Shown: positions 18,222-27,644, numbered from the stretch's first letter. The stretch is 64,000 bases of DNA from Niastella populi (GCF_002078015.1 NZ_LWBP01000001.1:372001-436000), one strand, 5' to 3'. Translations and numbers: made by a program. The notes: generated by a model from the letters alone, not told the origin.

Positions 18222-18322
18222 TTTATGGTTTATAGTTGATACCGAATTTCGGAGTGCCCGCTGACTGGCGGGCATTCTGCATGTAGGAATAACAATAAAC
18301 TAAAAACAATAAACTATAAACT
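18212..18322. repeat. Complementary word-repeat pair overlapping the ubiD stop codon
   Basis: The left arm 18212-18237 (GGTTTATAGTTTATGG words) contains the ubiD stop. The right arm 18289-18322 (AACAATAAACTATAAAC words) abuts the stop of the convergent FtsX gene. Between them TGCCCGC/GCGGGCA (18255-18261/18268-18274) forms an inner hairpin. Confidence 0.6.
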
Positions 18323-18323
18323 G

Positions 18324-19553
18324 CTATCTAAATTGTATCGCCTTTATGGGTTGTACTTTCTTCACTATGATAGTTGGTATCAGTAATACCGCAAAACAAA
18401 TAACGAACGTGCCGATGTTCACCAGGGCGATCTGCCACCAGATTACATCCACCGCAGCTTCTGAAATATAATAGGCGTCTTCGGGTAGTTTAATAAAACC
18501 GGTTTCTTTTTGCAGCCAGGCTATCAACAGGGCGCATGCATTACCGAGGAGTAATCCGAAGAAAGTGATAATGGCGCCATGGAAAAGAAAAACGCCGCGT
18601 ATGGTAAAATTGCGGGCGCCGAGGGCTTTCAACATGCCGATCATGCGGGTGCGTTCCAGTACCAAAATCAGCAAACAGGTTATTAAATTCAGGATGGCAA
18701 TGCCTGTCATGATGGCCAGCACAATAAAGATGGTTTTATTTTGAAGGGCCAGCCAGTCGAATATGCTCGGGTAAATGTATTTGATGGTATTGCTTTGTAA
18801 ACCGATGGGTATATCAGGCACAATGGCATCGCTTACCGCATCCATCTTAGTGAAATCCTTCAGAAAGATCTCGTAACCGCCGATCTGGTCGGGCGCCCAG
18901 TCGTTCAGCCGCTGGATCAGTTTCAGATCGCCAATAGCGATCAGTTTGTCATATTCTTCAATCCCTGTTTTAAAAATGCCGGCAATGGTAAGCTTGCGGG
19001 GGCGGGGCGGGGCGCCCGGTTGAATGAAATAGATCAGCAGCTGATCGTTCGTTTTTAGTTTTAACAGGTTGGCTGTATAGGCCGACAACATGAGCTCGTT
19101 ACTGTAACCGCTATCGGTGAATTTGAGCCACCGGCCATCTACCCTGAATTTTTCCAGGTTGGCGAAATCGTAATCCTTTTCAACCCCTTTGAATAATACG
19201 CCTTCGATGGTTTCGGCGGTTTTAAGAATGGCGTTCTTGGTGGCAAAAGCCTGTACCGTTTTAATGGCAGGATATAACTGCTTTAACCCCGTAACCGAGT
19301 CGCTTCGATTAATAGGCGTCTCTTCTGCAATGGCCACCCGGGCTGAATAATAGCTTTGAATGCGGATATGTCCCCAGAAACTAAAAACCTTTTGACTGAT
19401 CGTTTTTTGAAAGCCGCTCGCAAAGGTCAATGTAAGTATCATTACCGTTACGCTGATAACGGTTGCTCCAATTGATAACCGGATAACAAAACGGGAAAAC
19501 GATTTTTGCTGATTAAACGCAATTCTGCGTGCTATAAAAGCGGCAATATTCAA
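18324..19553 (-). CDS. FtsX/LolC-like ABC transporter permease
   Basis: A 409-residue inner-membrane protein with the MacB/LolCE layout: one N-terminal helix (about 22-48), a large periplasmic domain (about 50-265), then three helices (about 270-295, 318-345 and 370-398) in the FtsX domain. The start MNIAAFIARRIAFNQQKSFS is typical of the LolC/LolE group that extracts lipoproteins from the inner membrane. GMLKALGARNFTIRGVFLFHG is the cytoplasmic coupling region. The cognate ATPase is not adjacent, so a lipoprotein-release role is likely but not shown. Confidence 0.85.
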   Translation of the reverse strand: MNIAAFIARRIAFNQQKSFSRFVIRLSIGATVISVTVMILTLTFASGFQKTISQKVFSFWGHIRIQSYYSARVAIAEETPINRSDSVTGLKQLYPAIKTVQAFATKNAILKTAETIEGVLFKGVEKDYDFANLEKFRVDGRWLKFTDSGYSNELMLSAYTANLLKLKTNDQLLIYFIQPGAPPRPRKLTIAGIFKTGIEEYDKLIAIGDLKLIQRLNDWAPDQIGGYEIFLKDFTKMDAVSDAIVPDIPIGLQSNTIKYIYPSIFDWLALQNKTIFIVLAIMTGIAILNLITCLLILVLERTRMIGMLKALGARNFTIRGVFLFHGAIITFFGLLLGNACALLIAWLQKETGFIKLPEDAYYISEAAVDVIWWQIALVNIGTFVICFAVLLIPTIIVKKVQPIKAIQFR

Positions 19554-19586
19554 CCGGCATGATTTTTAGTTCACCAAATAACGCTA

Positions 19587-19740
19587 TTAAATCTCAAACG
19601 GCAAATTTCAGGTTCCAAATAATAAAACCCAAATACCGAAACAAATGCCGGATCACAAATTTCAAAAAGGCGGACCTTACCTGTGTATTTGCGATTTGGT
19701 GCTTTTCTTTGGTTCGTGTAATTTGAGATTTGGAATTTTT
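19587..19740. repeat. Complementary words (AAATCTCAAAC / GTAATTTGAGATTTGG) upstream of the plug gene
   Basis: AAATCTCAAACGGCAAATTTC on the left and TTTGAGATTTGGAATTTTT on the right are loosely complementary across the 199-bp divergent gap. They are related to the words at 35072-35202 and 62225-62317. Confidence 0.4.
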
Positions 19741-19752
19741 ACAAAGCACAAC

Positions 19753-21048
19753 ATGAAAAATATTGTCATATTATTAACTACGCTGATGGCGTTTTCCCGG
19801 GCGGCAACAGCGCAATTGACCGAAGCCGTATTCTATCCGAATATCAAGACCCCCCAGTTATTCCCCTCAGGCAACCAGCTGGGTTATCCGGTGCTGAACC
19901 TGAATGGGAGCGACAGGCTGGAATTACATTTCGACGACCTGGATGCGAATGTCAAAAATTACTCCTATACTTACCAGTTGTGCAATGCCGACTGGACGCC
20001 GGTATTGCTGAGCAGCTTCGATTTTATAAAAGGGTTCTCTTATCAGCGTATCAATACCTATCGAATTTCTTCCATTGCTTTTACCCGCTATACCCATTAC
20101 TCTGCCGTGGTGCCTGAAAATAACTGCGCACCATCGCGCTCGGGTAATTATATTCTCAAAGTTTTTTTGAATGGCGACACCTCAAGAGTGGCATTTACCA
20201 AACGCTTCCTGGTGGTGGATAACCAAACCACCATTAGCGCCCAGATACAACAACCATTCAATGGAGAGATCTTCCGTACCTGGCAAAAGATCCCTTTCCA
20301 GGTTATATTAAGCGATCGCCTGCAGGTGATGAACCATCTGCAGCAGATAAAAGTGGTGATCCTGCAGAATAACCGCTGGAATACTGCACTTGTAAATGTG
20401 CGGCCCACTTTCTTCTCGGGTAAAAAACTTGATTTCAATACCGAAGACCAGATCGTGATGCCGGGTGGAAAGGAGTGGCGCTGGCTCGATCTGCGCAGTT
20501 TTCGCCTGCAAAGCGACCGGGTAGCAAAGGCCAATTACAATGCCCGTTCAACCGAGATCTTCGTAAAACCCGATGTTGACAGAAGCCAGCAGCGTTTTGT
20601 TTATTACCGCGATATAAATGGCATGTATACGATTGAAACAACTGAAAGCATCAACCCTTACTGGCAAACCGATTACGCAACGGTGCACTTTACGTTTATA
20701 CCGCCGGAGAATGTACCTTTTGCCAATAAAGACCTCTTTATAACCGGGCTGTTGACCAATTACAACCTCAACGACAGCGCAAAACTGGTTTTCAATAATG
20801 AAACACGCATGTATGAGAAAACGCTTTTCCTGAAACAGGGTTATTATAATTACAATTATGTGACCATCGATCAGAACGATCCTAAAAGAGTGCCCTCTTA
20901 TGAAAGCACCGAAGGCAATTTCTGGGACACGGAAAACGATTACATGATCCTTGTATATTATAGGGCACTGGCCGGACGCGCCGATGAGTTGGTAGGTCTC
21001 ACGCATGTAAGCTCACTCACCGGAAGAAAAGGAGTGGGGGCGCCATAG
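19753..21048 (+). CDS. Type IX secretion system plug protein (DUF5103)
   Basis: About 431 residues. The signal peptide (MKNIVILLTTLMAFSRAATA) is followed by the DUF5103 N-terminal part (LTEAVFYPNIKTPQLFPSGN, LELHFDDLDA, YQLCNADWTPVLL, FIKGFSYQRINTY), which is the T9SS plug family. In known systems the plug closes the SprA translocon channel when no effector passes. I set the start at the ATG at 19753, since the 36 residues before it lack a signal sequence and lie in repeat-like leader. Other T9SS genes are not in the window. Confidence 0.88.
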   Translation: MKNIVILLTTLMAFSRAATAQLTEAVFYPNIKTPQLFPSGNQLGYPVLNLNGSDRLELHFDDLDANVKNYSYTYQLCNADWTPVLLSSFDFIKGFSYQRINTYRISSIAFTRYTHYSAVVPENNCAPSRSGNYILKVFLNGDTSRVAFTKRFLVVDNQTTISAQIQQPFNGEIFRTWQKIPFQVILSDRLQVMNHLQQIKVVILQNNRWNTALVNVRPTFFSGKKLDFNTEDQIVMPGGKEWRWLDLRSFRLQSDRVAKANYNARSTEIFVKPDVDRSQQRFVYYRDINGMYTIETTESINPYWQTDYATVHFTFIPPENVPFANKDLFITGLLTNYNLNDSAKLVFNNETRMYEKTLFLKQGYYNYNYVTIDQNDPKRVPSYESTEGNFWDTENDYMILVYYRALAGRADELVGLTHVSSLTGRKGVGAP

Positions 21049-21178
21049 CAATATTGAATAATGAATGTTGAATATCGAATGTTGAGGGAAAATGCGGTAA
21101 ATGTTTAAAGATGAATGCGGTAAAATGTTTTTTTTACTTCGAAATTGAAAATTCTTCTGTTCGATATTCAACATTTTC
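21049..21178. repeat. Word repeats (GAATGTTGAATATCG) with complementary arm
   Basis: TTGAATAATGAATGTTGAATATCG words at about 21053-21085 are complementary to GATATTCAACATTTTCC at about 21162-21178. They sit directly before the SRP RNA promoter. Confidence 0.5.
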
Positions 21179-21179
21179 C

Positions 21180-21187
21180 TACATTTG
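21180..21187 (+). promoter_or_regulatory. -7 promoter element of the SRP RNA gene
   Basis: TACATTTG is a perfect TAnnTTTG match ending 5 nt before the SRP RNA 5' end. The -33 region is weak. Confidence 0.6.
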
Positions 21188-21192
21188 CATCC

Positions 21193-21287
21193 GGCAGGTC
21201 TTACACGACCAGCTCCCGCTGAACCCCCCCAGGGCCGGAAGGCAGCAAGGGTAGGTGGTTGTAGCGGTGCGATGTAAATCGCCTGCC
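21193..21287 (+). ncRNA. ffs: Signal recognition particle RNA, small bacterial (4.5S) type
   Basis: This is the RNA scaffold of the signal recognition particle, which binds Ffh for co-translational membrane targeting. The conserved apical domain is clear: CCAGGGCCGGAAGGCAGCA with the GGAA tetraloop at 21236-21239, and the internal loop GCAGCA/AGGGTAGG on the 3' side. The ends GGCAGG (21193-21198) and CCTGCC (21282-21287) pair and close a rod of about 95 nt. A TAnnTTTG element lies just upstream and a T-rich terminator (21288-21301) just downstream. Exact ends are estimated from the pairing. This is among the safest calls in the window. Confidence 0.95.
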
Positions 21288-21430
21288 TTTTTTCTTTTTT
21301 TTGGAGTGTACGAAAGATTACAATTGAATGGCTCCGAATATACTGCATGACTCTTGATGACGGTTCCGTCGAAATACCAGCTCGCTCAATCATTACTTCA
21401 TCAATTACGCCTAATAACAATGCAAATTCG

Positions 21431-21438
21431 TAAATTTG
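21431..21438 (+). promoter_or_regulatory. Possible -7 element of the transaldolase gene
   Basis: TAAATTTG fits TAnnTTTG 65 bp before the ATG at 21504. No -33 TTG is visible. Confidence 0.35.
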
Positions 21439-21503
21439 CCATATTCATTTTACAATAGTTCAATAACTAATATCCAATCTGCAATTTTAAATCAAAAATA
21501 ATC

Positions 21504-22178
21504 ATGAAGTTTTTTATTGATACAGCGAATCTTGCCCAAATCAAAGAGGCCCACGACCTTGGTATCTTAGACGGTGTTACCACCAACCCCTCACTCATGG
21601 CCAAAGAAGGCATTAAAGGTGAAGATGCAGTGATGCAACACTACCTCACTATTTGTGAACTGGTTGATGGCGATGTAAGCGCTGAAGTATTAGGAACCAC
21701 AGTTGATGAGATCATTGAAGAAGGCAAAAAGCTGGCAGCTATTCACCCAAATATCGTGGTAAAAGTTCCGATGATCAAAGACGGGGTGAAAGCGTTGAAA
21801 TGGTTTTCCGACAACGGTATCAAAACTAACTGCACACTGGTTTTCTCTGCCGGTCAGGCAATTCTGGCCGCCAAAGCAGGCGCTAATTATGTTTCTCCTT
21901 TCATTGGCCGTATCGACGACAGCAACTGGGATGGCCTGGAACTGATCAAACAAATTGCCCAGATCTATGCTATTCAGGGGTATAAAACAGAAATTCTTTC
22001 TGCTTCTATCCGCAGCCCGTTGCATATCGTAAAATGTGCTGAAGCCGGTTCTGATGTGATCACTTCACCGCTGGAACCAATTCTGGGTCTGTTGAAACAC
22101 CCGTTGACTGACCTCGGCCTGGCCAAATTTCTCGAAGACGCCAAAAAAATGCGTGCTGAATTAGCTACCGCCAAATAA
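21504..22178 (+). CDS. tal: Transaldolase / fructose-6-phosphate aldolase family (small TalB/FSA type)
   Basis: A 224-residue TIM-barrel aldolase of the pentose phosphate pathway. The N-terminus MKFFIDTANLAQIKEAHDLG and VTTNPSLMAKEG are diagnostic, and Schiff-base Lys87 lies in VVKVPM. The enzyme could be a transaldolase or an FSA. At the position where E. coli FSA has Tyr131 (PYV) this protein has Phe133 (SPFIGR), as in true transaldolases, so transfer activity is more likely. It is a single gene with its own terminator. Confidence 0.9.
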   Translation: MKFFIDTANLAQIKEAHDLGILDGVTTNPSLMAKEGIKGEDAVMQHYLTICELVDGDVSAEVLGTTVDEIIEEGKKLAAIHPNIVVKVPMIKDGVKALKWFSDNGIKTNCTLVFSAGQAILAAKAGANYVSPFIGRIDDSNWDGLELIKQIAQIYAIQGYKTEILSASIRSPLHIVKCAEAGSDVITSPLEPILGLLKHPLTDLGLAKFLEDAKKMRAELATAK

Positions 22179-22215
22179 TCAATTGACAATAGACAACTGG
22201 CAATAAGCAATTTTA

Positions 22216-22254
22216 AAAGCAAAAGGTATTGGAGCTTCCAATACCTTTTGCTTT
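22216..22254. terminator. Strong bidirectional terminator after tal
   Basis: A perfect 17-bp stem, 22216-22232 with 22238-22254, has a 5-nt loop (AGCTT) and lies between the convergent tal gene and the 142-aa secreted protein gene. Confidence 0.85.
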
Positions 22255-22272
22255 ATCGGGTATCCCATATCT

Positions 22273-22314
22273 GTATTTCATTATCACATATCAAATTATC
22301 GTATTATCACATTA
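22273..22314. repeat. Word repeat (ATTATCACATTA family) overlapping a stop codon
   Basis: CATTATCACATATCAAATTATC-type words run into the TAA stop (22312-22314) of the minus-strand gene. They match those at 9405-9450. Confidence 0.5.
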
Positions 22315-22740
22315 ACCTCTTCTGTTACGCCGCCCCGAAGGGGTGTTCATGATCTCCTCAACCGTTTTCAGCCGTTCCACCACTTCCACTTTCTTTATGT
22401 AGATGTCTATTTCTTTCCAGATGGCCGTATTGTTTTTCAGCACCGCTTTAACCGTCACTTTTTCGCCCCTGAATGCCGTATCGATTACCAGGCTGTTGCC
22501 TACGAACTTCCCGTTCGAGGCAGTAAATTCGAGCTCCTTATTGGTTAAAGGAAGCCAGCGCCCGTTCGAAAGTTTGCCATCTACATTTATATAATTATGC
22601 GTGCCTTTTTTAAGGCTGTCGGTATACAGGTGAAAGAAAATACTGTCAACCTGCTGGGCACGCCCTGCAGTGCCTGCTGCCACAATCAGCAGCAGCAACA
22701 GAAATTGTTTAAGGGGTACGTTGGTTTGTCGCTTGCACAT
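22312..22740 (-). CDS. Small secreted protein of unknown function
   Basis: 142 residues. The N-terminus is MCKRQTNVPLKQFLLLLLIVA with cleavage likely near GRAQ, so it is exported. The mature part begins VDSIFFHLYTDSLKKGTHNYI and looks like one beta-sandwich (ELEFTASNGKFVGNSLVIDTAFRGEKVTVKAVL), ending in a basic tail (PSGRRNRRG). This outline fits an Ig-like or bacterial surface module, but I do not recognise the family. It is a single gene facing tal across a strong terminator. Confidence 0.7.
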   Translation of the reverse strand: MCKRQTNVPLKQFLLLLLIVAAGTAGRAQQVDSIFFHLYTDSLKKGTHNYINVDGKLSNGRWLPLTNKELEFTASNGKFVGNSLVIDTAFRGEKVTVKAVLKNNTAIWKEIDIYIKKVEVVERLKTVEEIMNTPSGRRNRRG

Positions 22741-22829
22741 CGTATAAAAGGTATATTGTCTTATTGTTAGACTATAACGTACCTACCTGGGTTGTGTTGT
22801 TGAGTATAAATTCATGTTAAAGAAATTAA

Positions 22830-22898
22830 GCCTAAAGCTGAAAGCCGAAGGCAAATACAGCTAAAAGCCTAAAGCTGAAAGTTGAAAGCAAATACAGC
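22830..22898. repeat. 37-bp tandem duplication of AAAGCTGAAAG words
   Basis: GCCTAAAGCTGAAAG at 22830-22844 recurs at 22867-22881, and GCAAATACAGC at 22851-22861 recurs at 22888-22898. A 37-bp unit is therefore duplicated in the gap 22741-22981. No gene is seen in the gap. Confidence 0.6.
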
Positions 22899-22981
22899 CG
22901 CCACCTGCTGCGGTTTCAGTTGGCAAGCAATTAGTCGGGAACTCAATAACTGAACAACCCGCAAACCCGGAACTAAGAAAC

Positions 22982-23296
22982 TTATACCGGCGCCAGCGTC
23001 AGCACTTCCTCATAATGCCTTACCACCGGGTCGTACCGAACCATCATTTCCTGGGCAATGGCCGGCACCACGGCAATGTCGGCCGATTCACCCGCAAATT
23101 CCCTGATGGCATCCATGTTCTCCCAATAGGTAACTACCAGGAACTCAATTCCATCGGTTACCACCCGCCTCAGGATGGATGCATTTACAAAACCTTTAAT
23201 GGCCGACAATCTTTTAAGCGTATCGTTTTTCAGGTGTGCGAGGTAATCATCAGCACACTCAGGTTTGATAACTCCTGTCCAGTTTCTGGTAATCAT
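22982..23296 (-). CDS. Antibiotic biosynthesis monooxygenase (ABM) domain protein
   Basis: A 104-residue single-domain dimeric alpha/beta-barrel protein. MITRNWTGVIKPECADDYLAH, GFVNASILRR, FLVVTYWENMDAIREFAG and the C-terminal RYDPVVRHYEEV fit the ABM fold found in quinol monooxygenases and IsdG-like haem enzymes. The haem-binding residues of IsdG are not evident, so a small oxygenase or a binding role is possible. No partner is nearby. Confidence 0.8.
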   Translation of the reverse strand: MITRNWTGVIKPECADDYLAHLKNDTLKRLSAIKGFVNASILRRVVTDGIEFLVVTYWENMDAIREFAGESADIAVVPAIAQEMMVRYDPVVRHYEEVLTLAPV

Positions 23297-23839
23297 AGCA
23301 AAATGGGATTGATTATTAAATGCTTAATGCTTAAGGCTGAAGGCTTAAGGCATTGTCCTCTCTGCGAATGTCCTGTAAAAATCGTACCTCTCTTTCGGCT
23401 GCATTTCAGCGGCGCATGAGGAATTTGGGACCACCTGCAACTACGGGGTTTTGCGTTTGGCGTTGTGCGTTCCGCGTTCAGCGTTCGTTAAGTTAATGTA
23501 TAATAGCGAGGTAACAATGGAGAAAATCCTGACTTCCTGCTGCATTTTAGTGATGCTTCGGAAAACAGGACTGCTGAACTTTCGGCATCTGGCGTTCCGC
23601 GTTAAGCGTTTTGCGTTCAGCTTTTAATTCACATTTATCTTTAATATCTCCAATTCATACAGGTACGGTCAAATCAGGCGTTATTCACCTGGTTACGCAC
23701 AAGATATTAACATTTATAAACACCATTTCACAGGCTTTATTCCACAAAAGTGCACAACTTTTGAGGCTATATAGCGTAAGCGGCACTATTTTGTATCGCT
23801 ATTTGTTATTTTTGTCGTTTCCTAAAATAAATCCAACAA
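23297..23839. other. 543-bp gap before smc, with word repeats and promoter
   Basis: The gap holds AAGGCTGAAGGCTTAAGG (about 23331-23348), then GCGTTCCGCGTTCAGCG words at about 23467-23490 and 23590-23620, with no supported gene. TATTTTTG at 23807-23814 is a -7 match 26 bp before the smc start. The -33 element is unclear. Confidence 0.45.
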
Positions 23840-26800
23840 GTGCGCTTAAAAAGCTTAGAAATCAAAGGGTTCAAGAGTTTCGCCGATAAAACCGTACTCC
23901 ACTTCGACGAGGGGATTACGGGCGTTATTGGCCCCAACGGGTGTGGTAAGAGTAATATTATTGATAGTATCCGCTGGGTGATCGGGGAGCAGAAGATCAG
24001 TCACCTCCGCAGTGAAAACCTGGAAAGCCTGGTTTTCAACGGGTCAAAAACCCGTTCGGCGAGTGGACTGGCCGAAGTAAGCCTTACTTTCGAAAACACC
24101 CGCAACCTGTTGCCCACCGAGTTCAGTACCATTACGGTAACCCGTAAATTCTATAAAAGCGGGGAAAGCGAATACCGCCTCAACGACGTTCAATGCCGTT
24201 TGCGCGATATCCAGAACCTGTTTATGGATACCGGGGTAAGCACCGACAGCTACGCCATCATCGAGCTGGGGATGGTTGATGAGATCATCAAGGACAAGGA
24301 GAACAGCCGCCGCCGCATGTTGGAGCAGGCAGCCGGCATCACCATCTATAAAACCCGTAAAAAGGAAGCGAAACAAAAGCTCGATGCTACAGAGCAGGAC
24401 CTTGCCCGTATCGAGGACCTTTTGTTTGAGATAAACAACCAGTTGAAAACACTGGAAAACCAGGCTAAAAAAGCGGAGAAGTATTACGAAATAAAGAAAG
24501 AGTACCGCGAGCTCAGCATAGAGTTGGCCAAAGCGGCCCTCGAAGGTTTCAACATCACTTACCGTGAGCTTACCACGCAATCGGAGATCGAGACCGATAA
24601 AAAGATCCGGCTCGACGCGGAGGTTGCCAACGAAGAAGCCGTGATAGAGCAGGAAAAAGTAGGGTTCATTGAAAAAGAACGCGCCCTGCAAAGCATGCAG
24701 CACGAGTTCAACGATCTGTTGCAGACCCTGCGTACGAAGGAAAATGAAAAGAACCTCGCTTCCCAGCGCCTGAACTTCCTGAAAGAAAAGGAAACCAGCC
24801 TGCAGGAGTTTCTGAACAAAAGCGAAGGAACGCTGAAATCGATTGAAGAAAGTATTGAATATACCCGTGTTCAGGTAGAACAGGAGCAGGGCAAACTCGA
24901 AGGGTTGGAACAAATGGTGGAAGAGCACAAAGAAGCGGTGGATACCAAACGTTCGGCTTTTGATGAAATGAGAGGAAAGGTAGATACCCTGCGAGCCGAG
25001 AACCTGAGCCTGCAACGCAACCAGTTCGATGCGGAAAAGAAAGTAGCCGTTGCCGATACTTCTATCCAGAATGTGCAGAAAGCCATTAACCAGATAGAAG
25101 AAGAGCGCGAAGCCCGCTACAGCCAGATGAAACAGCTGGAAGAAGAAAAGATGCTGAAGGAGCAGGAGCTGGAAAAAAGACAGGTAGACCTGGTTCAATT
25201 ACAGGAACACCAGGAAAGAACGAAAGAACAGATCCTGATCTCCCAACGCGAACTGGAGGCTTTACGCCAGCAGTTGGCTGAAGAGGGCAGGAAACTGGAT
25301 GCCAAAAAGAACGAGCACGACCTGCTGAAAAGTTTGATCGACTCTATGGAAGGCTATCCCGAAAGCGTGAAGTTCCTGCACAACAACCCGGGCTGGAACC
25401 ATACCGCGCCTATTCTGTCGGATATCATTTATGTAAAGGAAGACTTCCGCGCCGCCGTTGAGAACGTGCTGGAGCCTTACCTGAACTATTATGTGGTGAA
25501 CAACCTGCAGGAAGGCTTACAGGCCGTACACCTGCTCGATAATAACAAGAAGGGGAAAGCGAACTTCTTCCTGTTAGATAAACTGAACGAACGCAATTCA
25601 GATGCCGGGAGCGGTCATGCACCCGCTAACACCATTGCCGCAATGGATGTAATAGAGGTGGATGCGCAATACCGTCAGCTTGCCGAATACCTGTTGGGCA
25701 ATGTATTTATCGCAGAAAGCGACGATGCGCTGGCCACCAGCAATGGTTCGGTAGTTCTGGAGAAAACCGGTAAGTATGTAAAAGGTAAATTCTCGCTTTC
25801 AGGCGGCAGCGTTGGTTTGTTTGAAGGTAAAAAGATCGGCCGCGCCAAAAACCTCGAAAAACTGCATGAAGAGATCATTGTGCTGGAAGAAGTGGTTCAG
25901 GGCCTGAAAGATGGCATTCAGCAAAAGCATAACGAGGTGATCGGTTACAACGAGCAGTTGAAAGATACCGCCATAAAACAGGCACAGGCCGATATCAATA
26001 CGCTCACCAACCAGATGTTCTCACTCGAGAACAAAATGGAAAACCTGCATGGTTTACAAAGTTCTTCGCAGAACAGGCTGGAAGAACTGCAAATGAACCT
26101 CGAGGAAACGACTTCATCTATTTCCGGCACCCGTCAGCAATGGGAAGAGCTGGTAAAACAGTTGAATGAGCTGAGAGAACAGTTGGGTATCGTAGAGAAC
26201 GATTACAAATCGGCCGAAAGCGAATACAACAACGCGCAGAATGTTTTCAATGAGTACAACCTGCAGTTAACAAGGCAAACCAGCAAGATCAATTCAATGA
26301 AGCAGGAGCTCGATTATAAGAGCAAACAGCTGGTTGACCTGCGCAACCAGGTAGAGTCGAATGCTTCGCAGTTGAAGCAAACGCTGGAGAATATCACCGA
26401 AAGTGAAGAGCAGCTGAGCAATGCCGAGAACGGACTGGTTGAGATGATGCGCCGCAAGGAAGAAGAAGAGAAAAAACTGAACGAAGCCGACCAGGCCTAT
26501 TATAACCTGCGCAATGCACTGAGCGAAAAGGAAAGCGAACTGCGTCATAAATCGAAAGAAAGAGAGCAGACAGACCATTTGCTGAACGAGATCAAGGACA
26601 AGCTGAACGAGCTGAAACTGCAGCTGGCGGGAATGAAAGAGCGTTTGAATGTTGAGTTCAAGATCAACCTCGACGATATCCTCGATCAGCCACGCACCGG
26701 CGATACACCCGTTGAGGAGTTGCAGGAGAAAGGCGATCGTATGAAGAAACGCCTCGAGAACCTGGGTGAAGTGAACCCAACGGCCATTGAAGCGTTCACG

Positions 26801-27367
26801 GAAATGAAAAAACGTTATGAGTTCATTCTTGAACAAAAGAATGACCTCGTTACCGCTAAAGATAGTTTACTACAAACAATACAGGAAGTAGAGGCCACGG
26901 CCAACCAGCAGTTCCTCGATACCTTCAACAAGGTGCGTGAGAACTTCCAGAAGGTGTTCAAGGCATTGTTTACCGAAGATGATTCGGCCGATATGATCCT
27001 TGAAAACCCTGAGAACCTGGCCGAGACCAGCATCGACATCGTGGCCAAGCCTAAAGGAAAAAGGCCGTCATCGATCACCCAGTTGAGCGGGGGAGAAAAA
27101 ACATTGACAGCAACAGCGTTATTGTTTGCGATCTACCTTATTAAGCCGGCGCCATTCTGTATCCTCGATGAGGTGGATGCACCGCTCGATGACGCCAACG
27201 TGGGCAAGTTCACGCAAATGATCCGCAAGTTCAGCCAGGAGAGCCAGTTCATCATCGTAACACACAACAAGCAAACGATGAGCGCTGTGGATGTGATCTA
27301 CGGGGTTACCATGCAGGAGCCCGGGGTGAGCAAGCTTGTTCCGGTCGACTTCAGGGGACTGAATTAA
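23840..27367 (+). CDS. smc: Chromosome segregation ATPase SMC
   Basis: A 1175-residue condensin subunit that extrudes DNA loops for chromosome organisation. The start is GTG (23840), giving MRLKSLEIKGFKSFAD. Walker A is GPNGCGKSN near residue 33. The first long coiled coil runs from about 170 to 500, the hinge from about 520 to 650 (GYPESVKFLHNN, VENVLEPYLNYYVV, GGSVGLFEGKKIGR), and the second coiled coil to about 1010. The C-terminal signature is LSGGEKTLTATALLFA and Walker B is FCILDEVDAPLDD. It is full length for the family. The scpA and scpB partners are not adjacent. Confidence 0.97.
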   Translation: MRLKSLEIKGFKSFADKTVLHFDEGITGVIGPNGCGKSNIIDSIRWVIGEQKISHLRSENLESLVFNGSKTRSASGLAEVSLTFENTRNLLPTEFSTITVTRKFYKSGESEYRLNDVQCRLRDIQNLFMDTGVSTDSYAIIELGMVDEIIKDKENSRRRMLEQAAGITIYKTRKKEAKQKLDATEQDLARIEDLLFEINNQLKTLENQAKKAEKYYEIKKEYRELSIELAKAALEGFNITYRELTTQSEIETDKKIRLDAEVANEEAVIEQEKVGFIEKERALQSMQHEFNDLLQTLRTKENEKNLASQRLNFLKEKETSLQEFLNKSEGTLKSIEESIEYTRVQVEQEQGKLEGLEQMVEEHKEAVDTKRSAFDEMRGKVDTLRAENLSLQRNQFDAEKKVAVADTSIQNVQKAINQIEEEREARYSQMKQLEEEKMLKEQELEKRQVDLVQLQEHQERTKEQILISQRELEALRQQLAEEGRKLDAKKNEHDLLKSLIDSMEGYPESVKFLHNNPGWNHTAPILSDIIYVKEDFRAAVENVLEPYLNYYVVNNLQEGLQAVHLLDNNKKGKANFFLLDKLNERNSDAGSGHAPANTIAAMDVIEVDAQYRQLAEYLLGNVFIAESDDALATSNGSVVLEKTGKYVKGKFSLSGGSVGLFEGKKIGRAKNLEKLHEEIIVLEEVVQGLKDGIQQKHNEVIGYNEQLKDTAIKQAQADINTLTNQMFSLENKMENLHGLQSSSQNRLEELQMNLEETTSSISGTRQQWEELVKQLNELREQLGIVENDYKSAESEYNNAQNVFNEYNLQLTRQTSKINSMKQELDYKSKQLVDLRNQVESNASQLKQTLENITESEEQLSNAENGLVEMMRRKEEEEKKLNEADQAYYNLRNALSEKESELRHKSKEREQTDHLLNEIKDKLNELKLQLAGMKERLNVEFKINLDDILDQPRTGDTPVEELQEKGDRMKKRLENLGEVNPTAIEAFTEMKKRYEFILEQKNDLVTAKDSLLQTIQEVEATANQQFLDTFNKVRENFQKVFKALFTEDDSADMILENPENLAETSIDIVAKPKGKRPSSITQLSGGEKTLTATALLFAIYLIKPAPFCILDEVDAPLDDANVGKFTQMIRKFSQESQFIIVTHNKQTMSAVDVIYGVTMQEPGVSKLVPVDFRGLN

Positions 27368-27392
27368 AAGCTAAAAAGCGCTTTATATAGTT

Positions 27393-27448
27393 AAGTGTGC
27401 CACACCTTCAAGGTGTGGCACACTTATTCATGGTGTGGCACACTTATT
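27393..27448. terminator. Palindromic hairpin with an extra third arm after smc
   Basis: AAGTGTGCCACACCTT (27393-27408) pairs with AAGGTGTGGCACACTT (27410-27425). A second copy of the right arm (GGTGTGGCACACTTATT) follows at 27432-27448. The left arm can pair with either copy. Confidence 0.6.
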
Positions 27449-27644
27449 TTCAAGTTCAGTTTGCACGCTTTTATGCTAAAAGTGCACACTTTTAGCCCAA
27501 ATCTGCACAGATATGAATTCGTACAATAAAATATGATTACCTGTTTTATTTTTGCCGCACCTTTCAGTAACTCTCCACAAATAGCCATGAATCGTAAATT
27601 ACTGAAGGTCCCATTTGCGATATTTTTTTTGCAATGGTTGAAAA

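Noticed and set aside
24044-25198. 384-codon minus-strand open frame inside smc
   Set aside because: It is antisense to the SMC coiled coil; its Phe/Leu/Gln-rich content is what the complement of Glu/Lys/Leu heptads gives.
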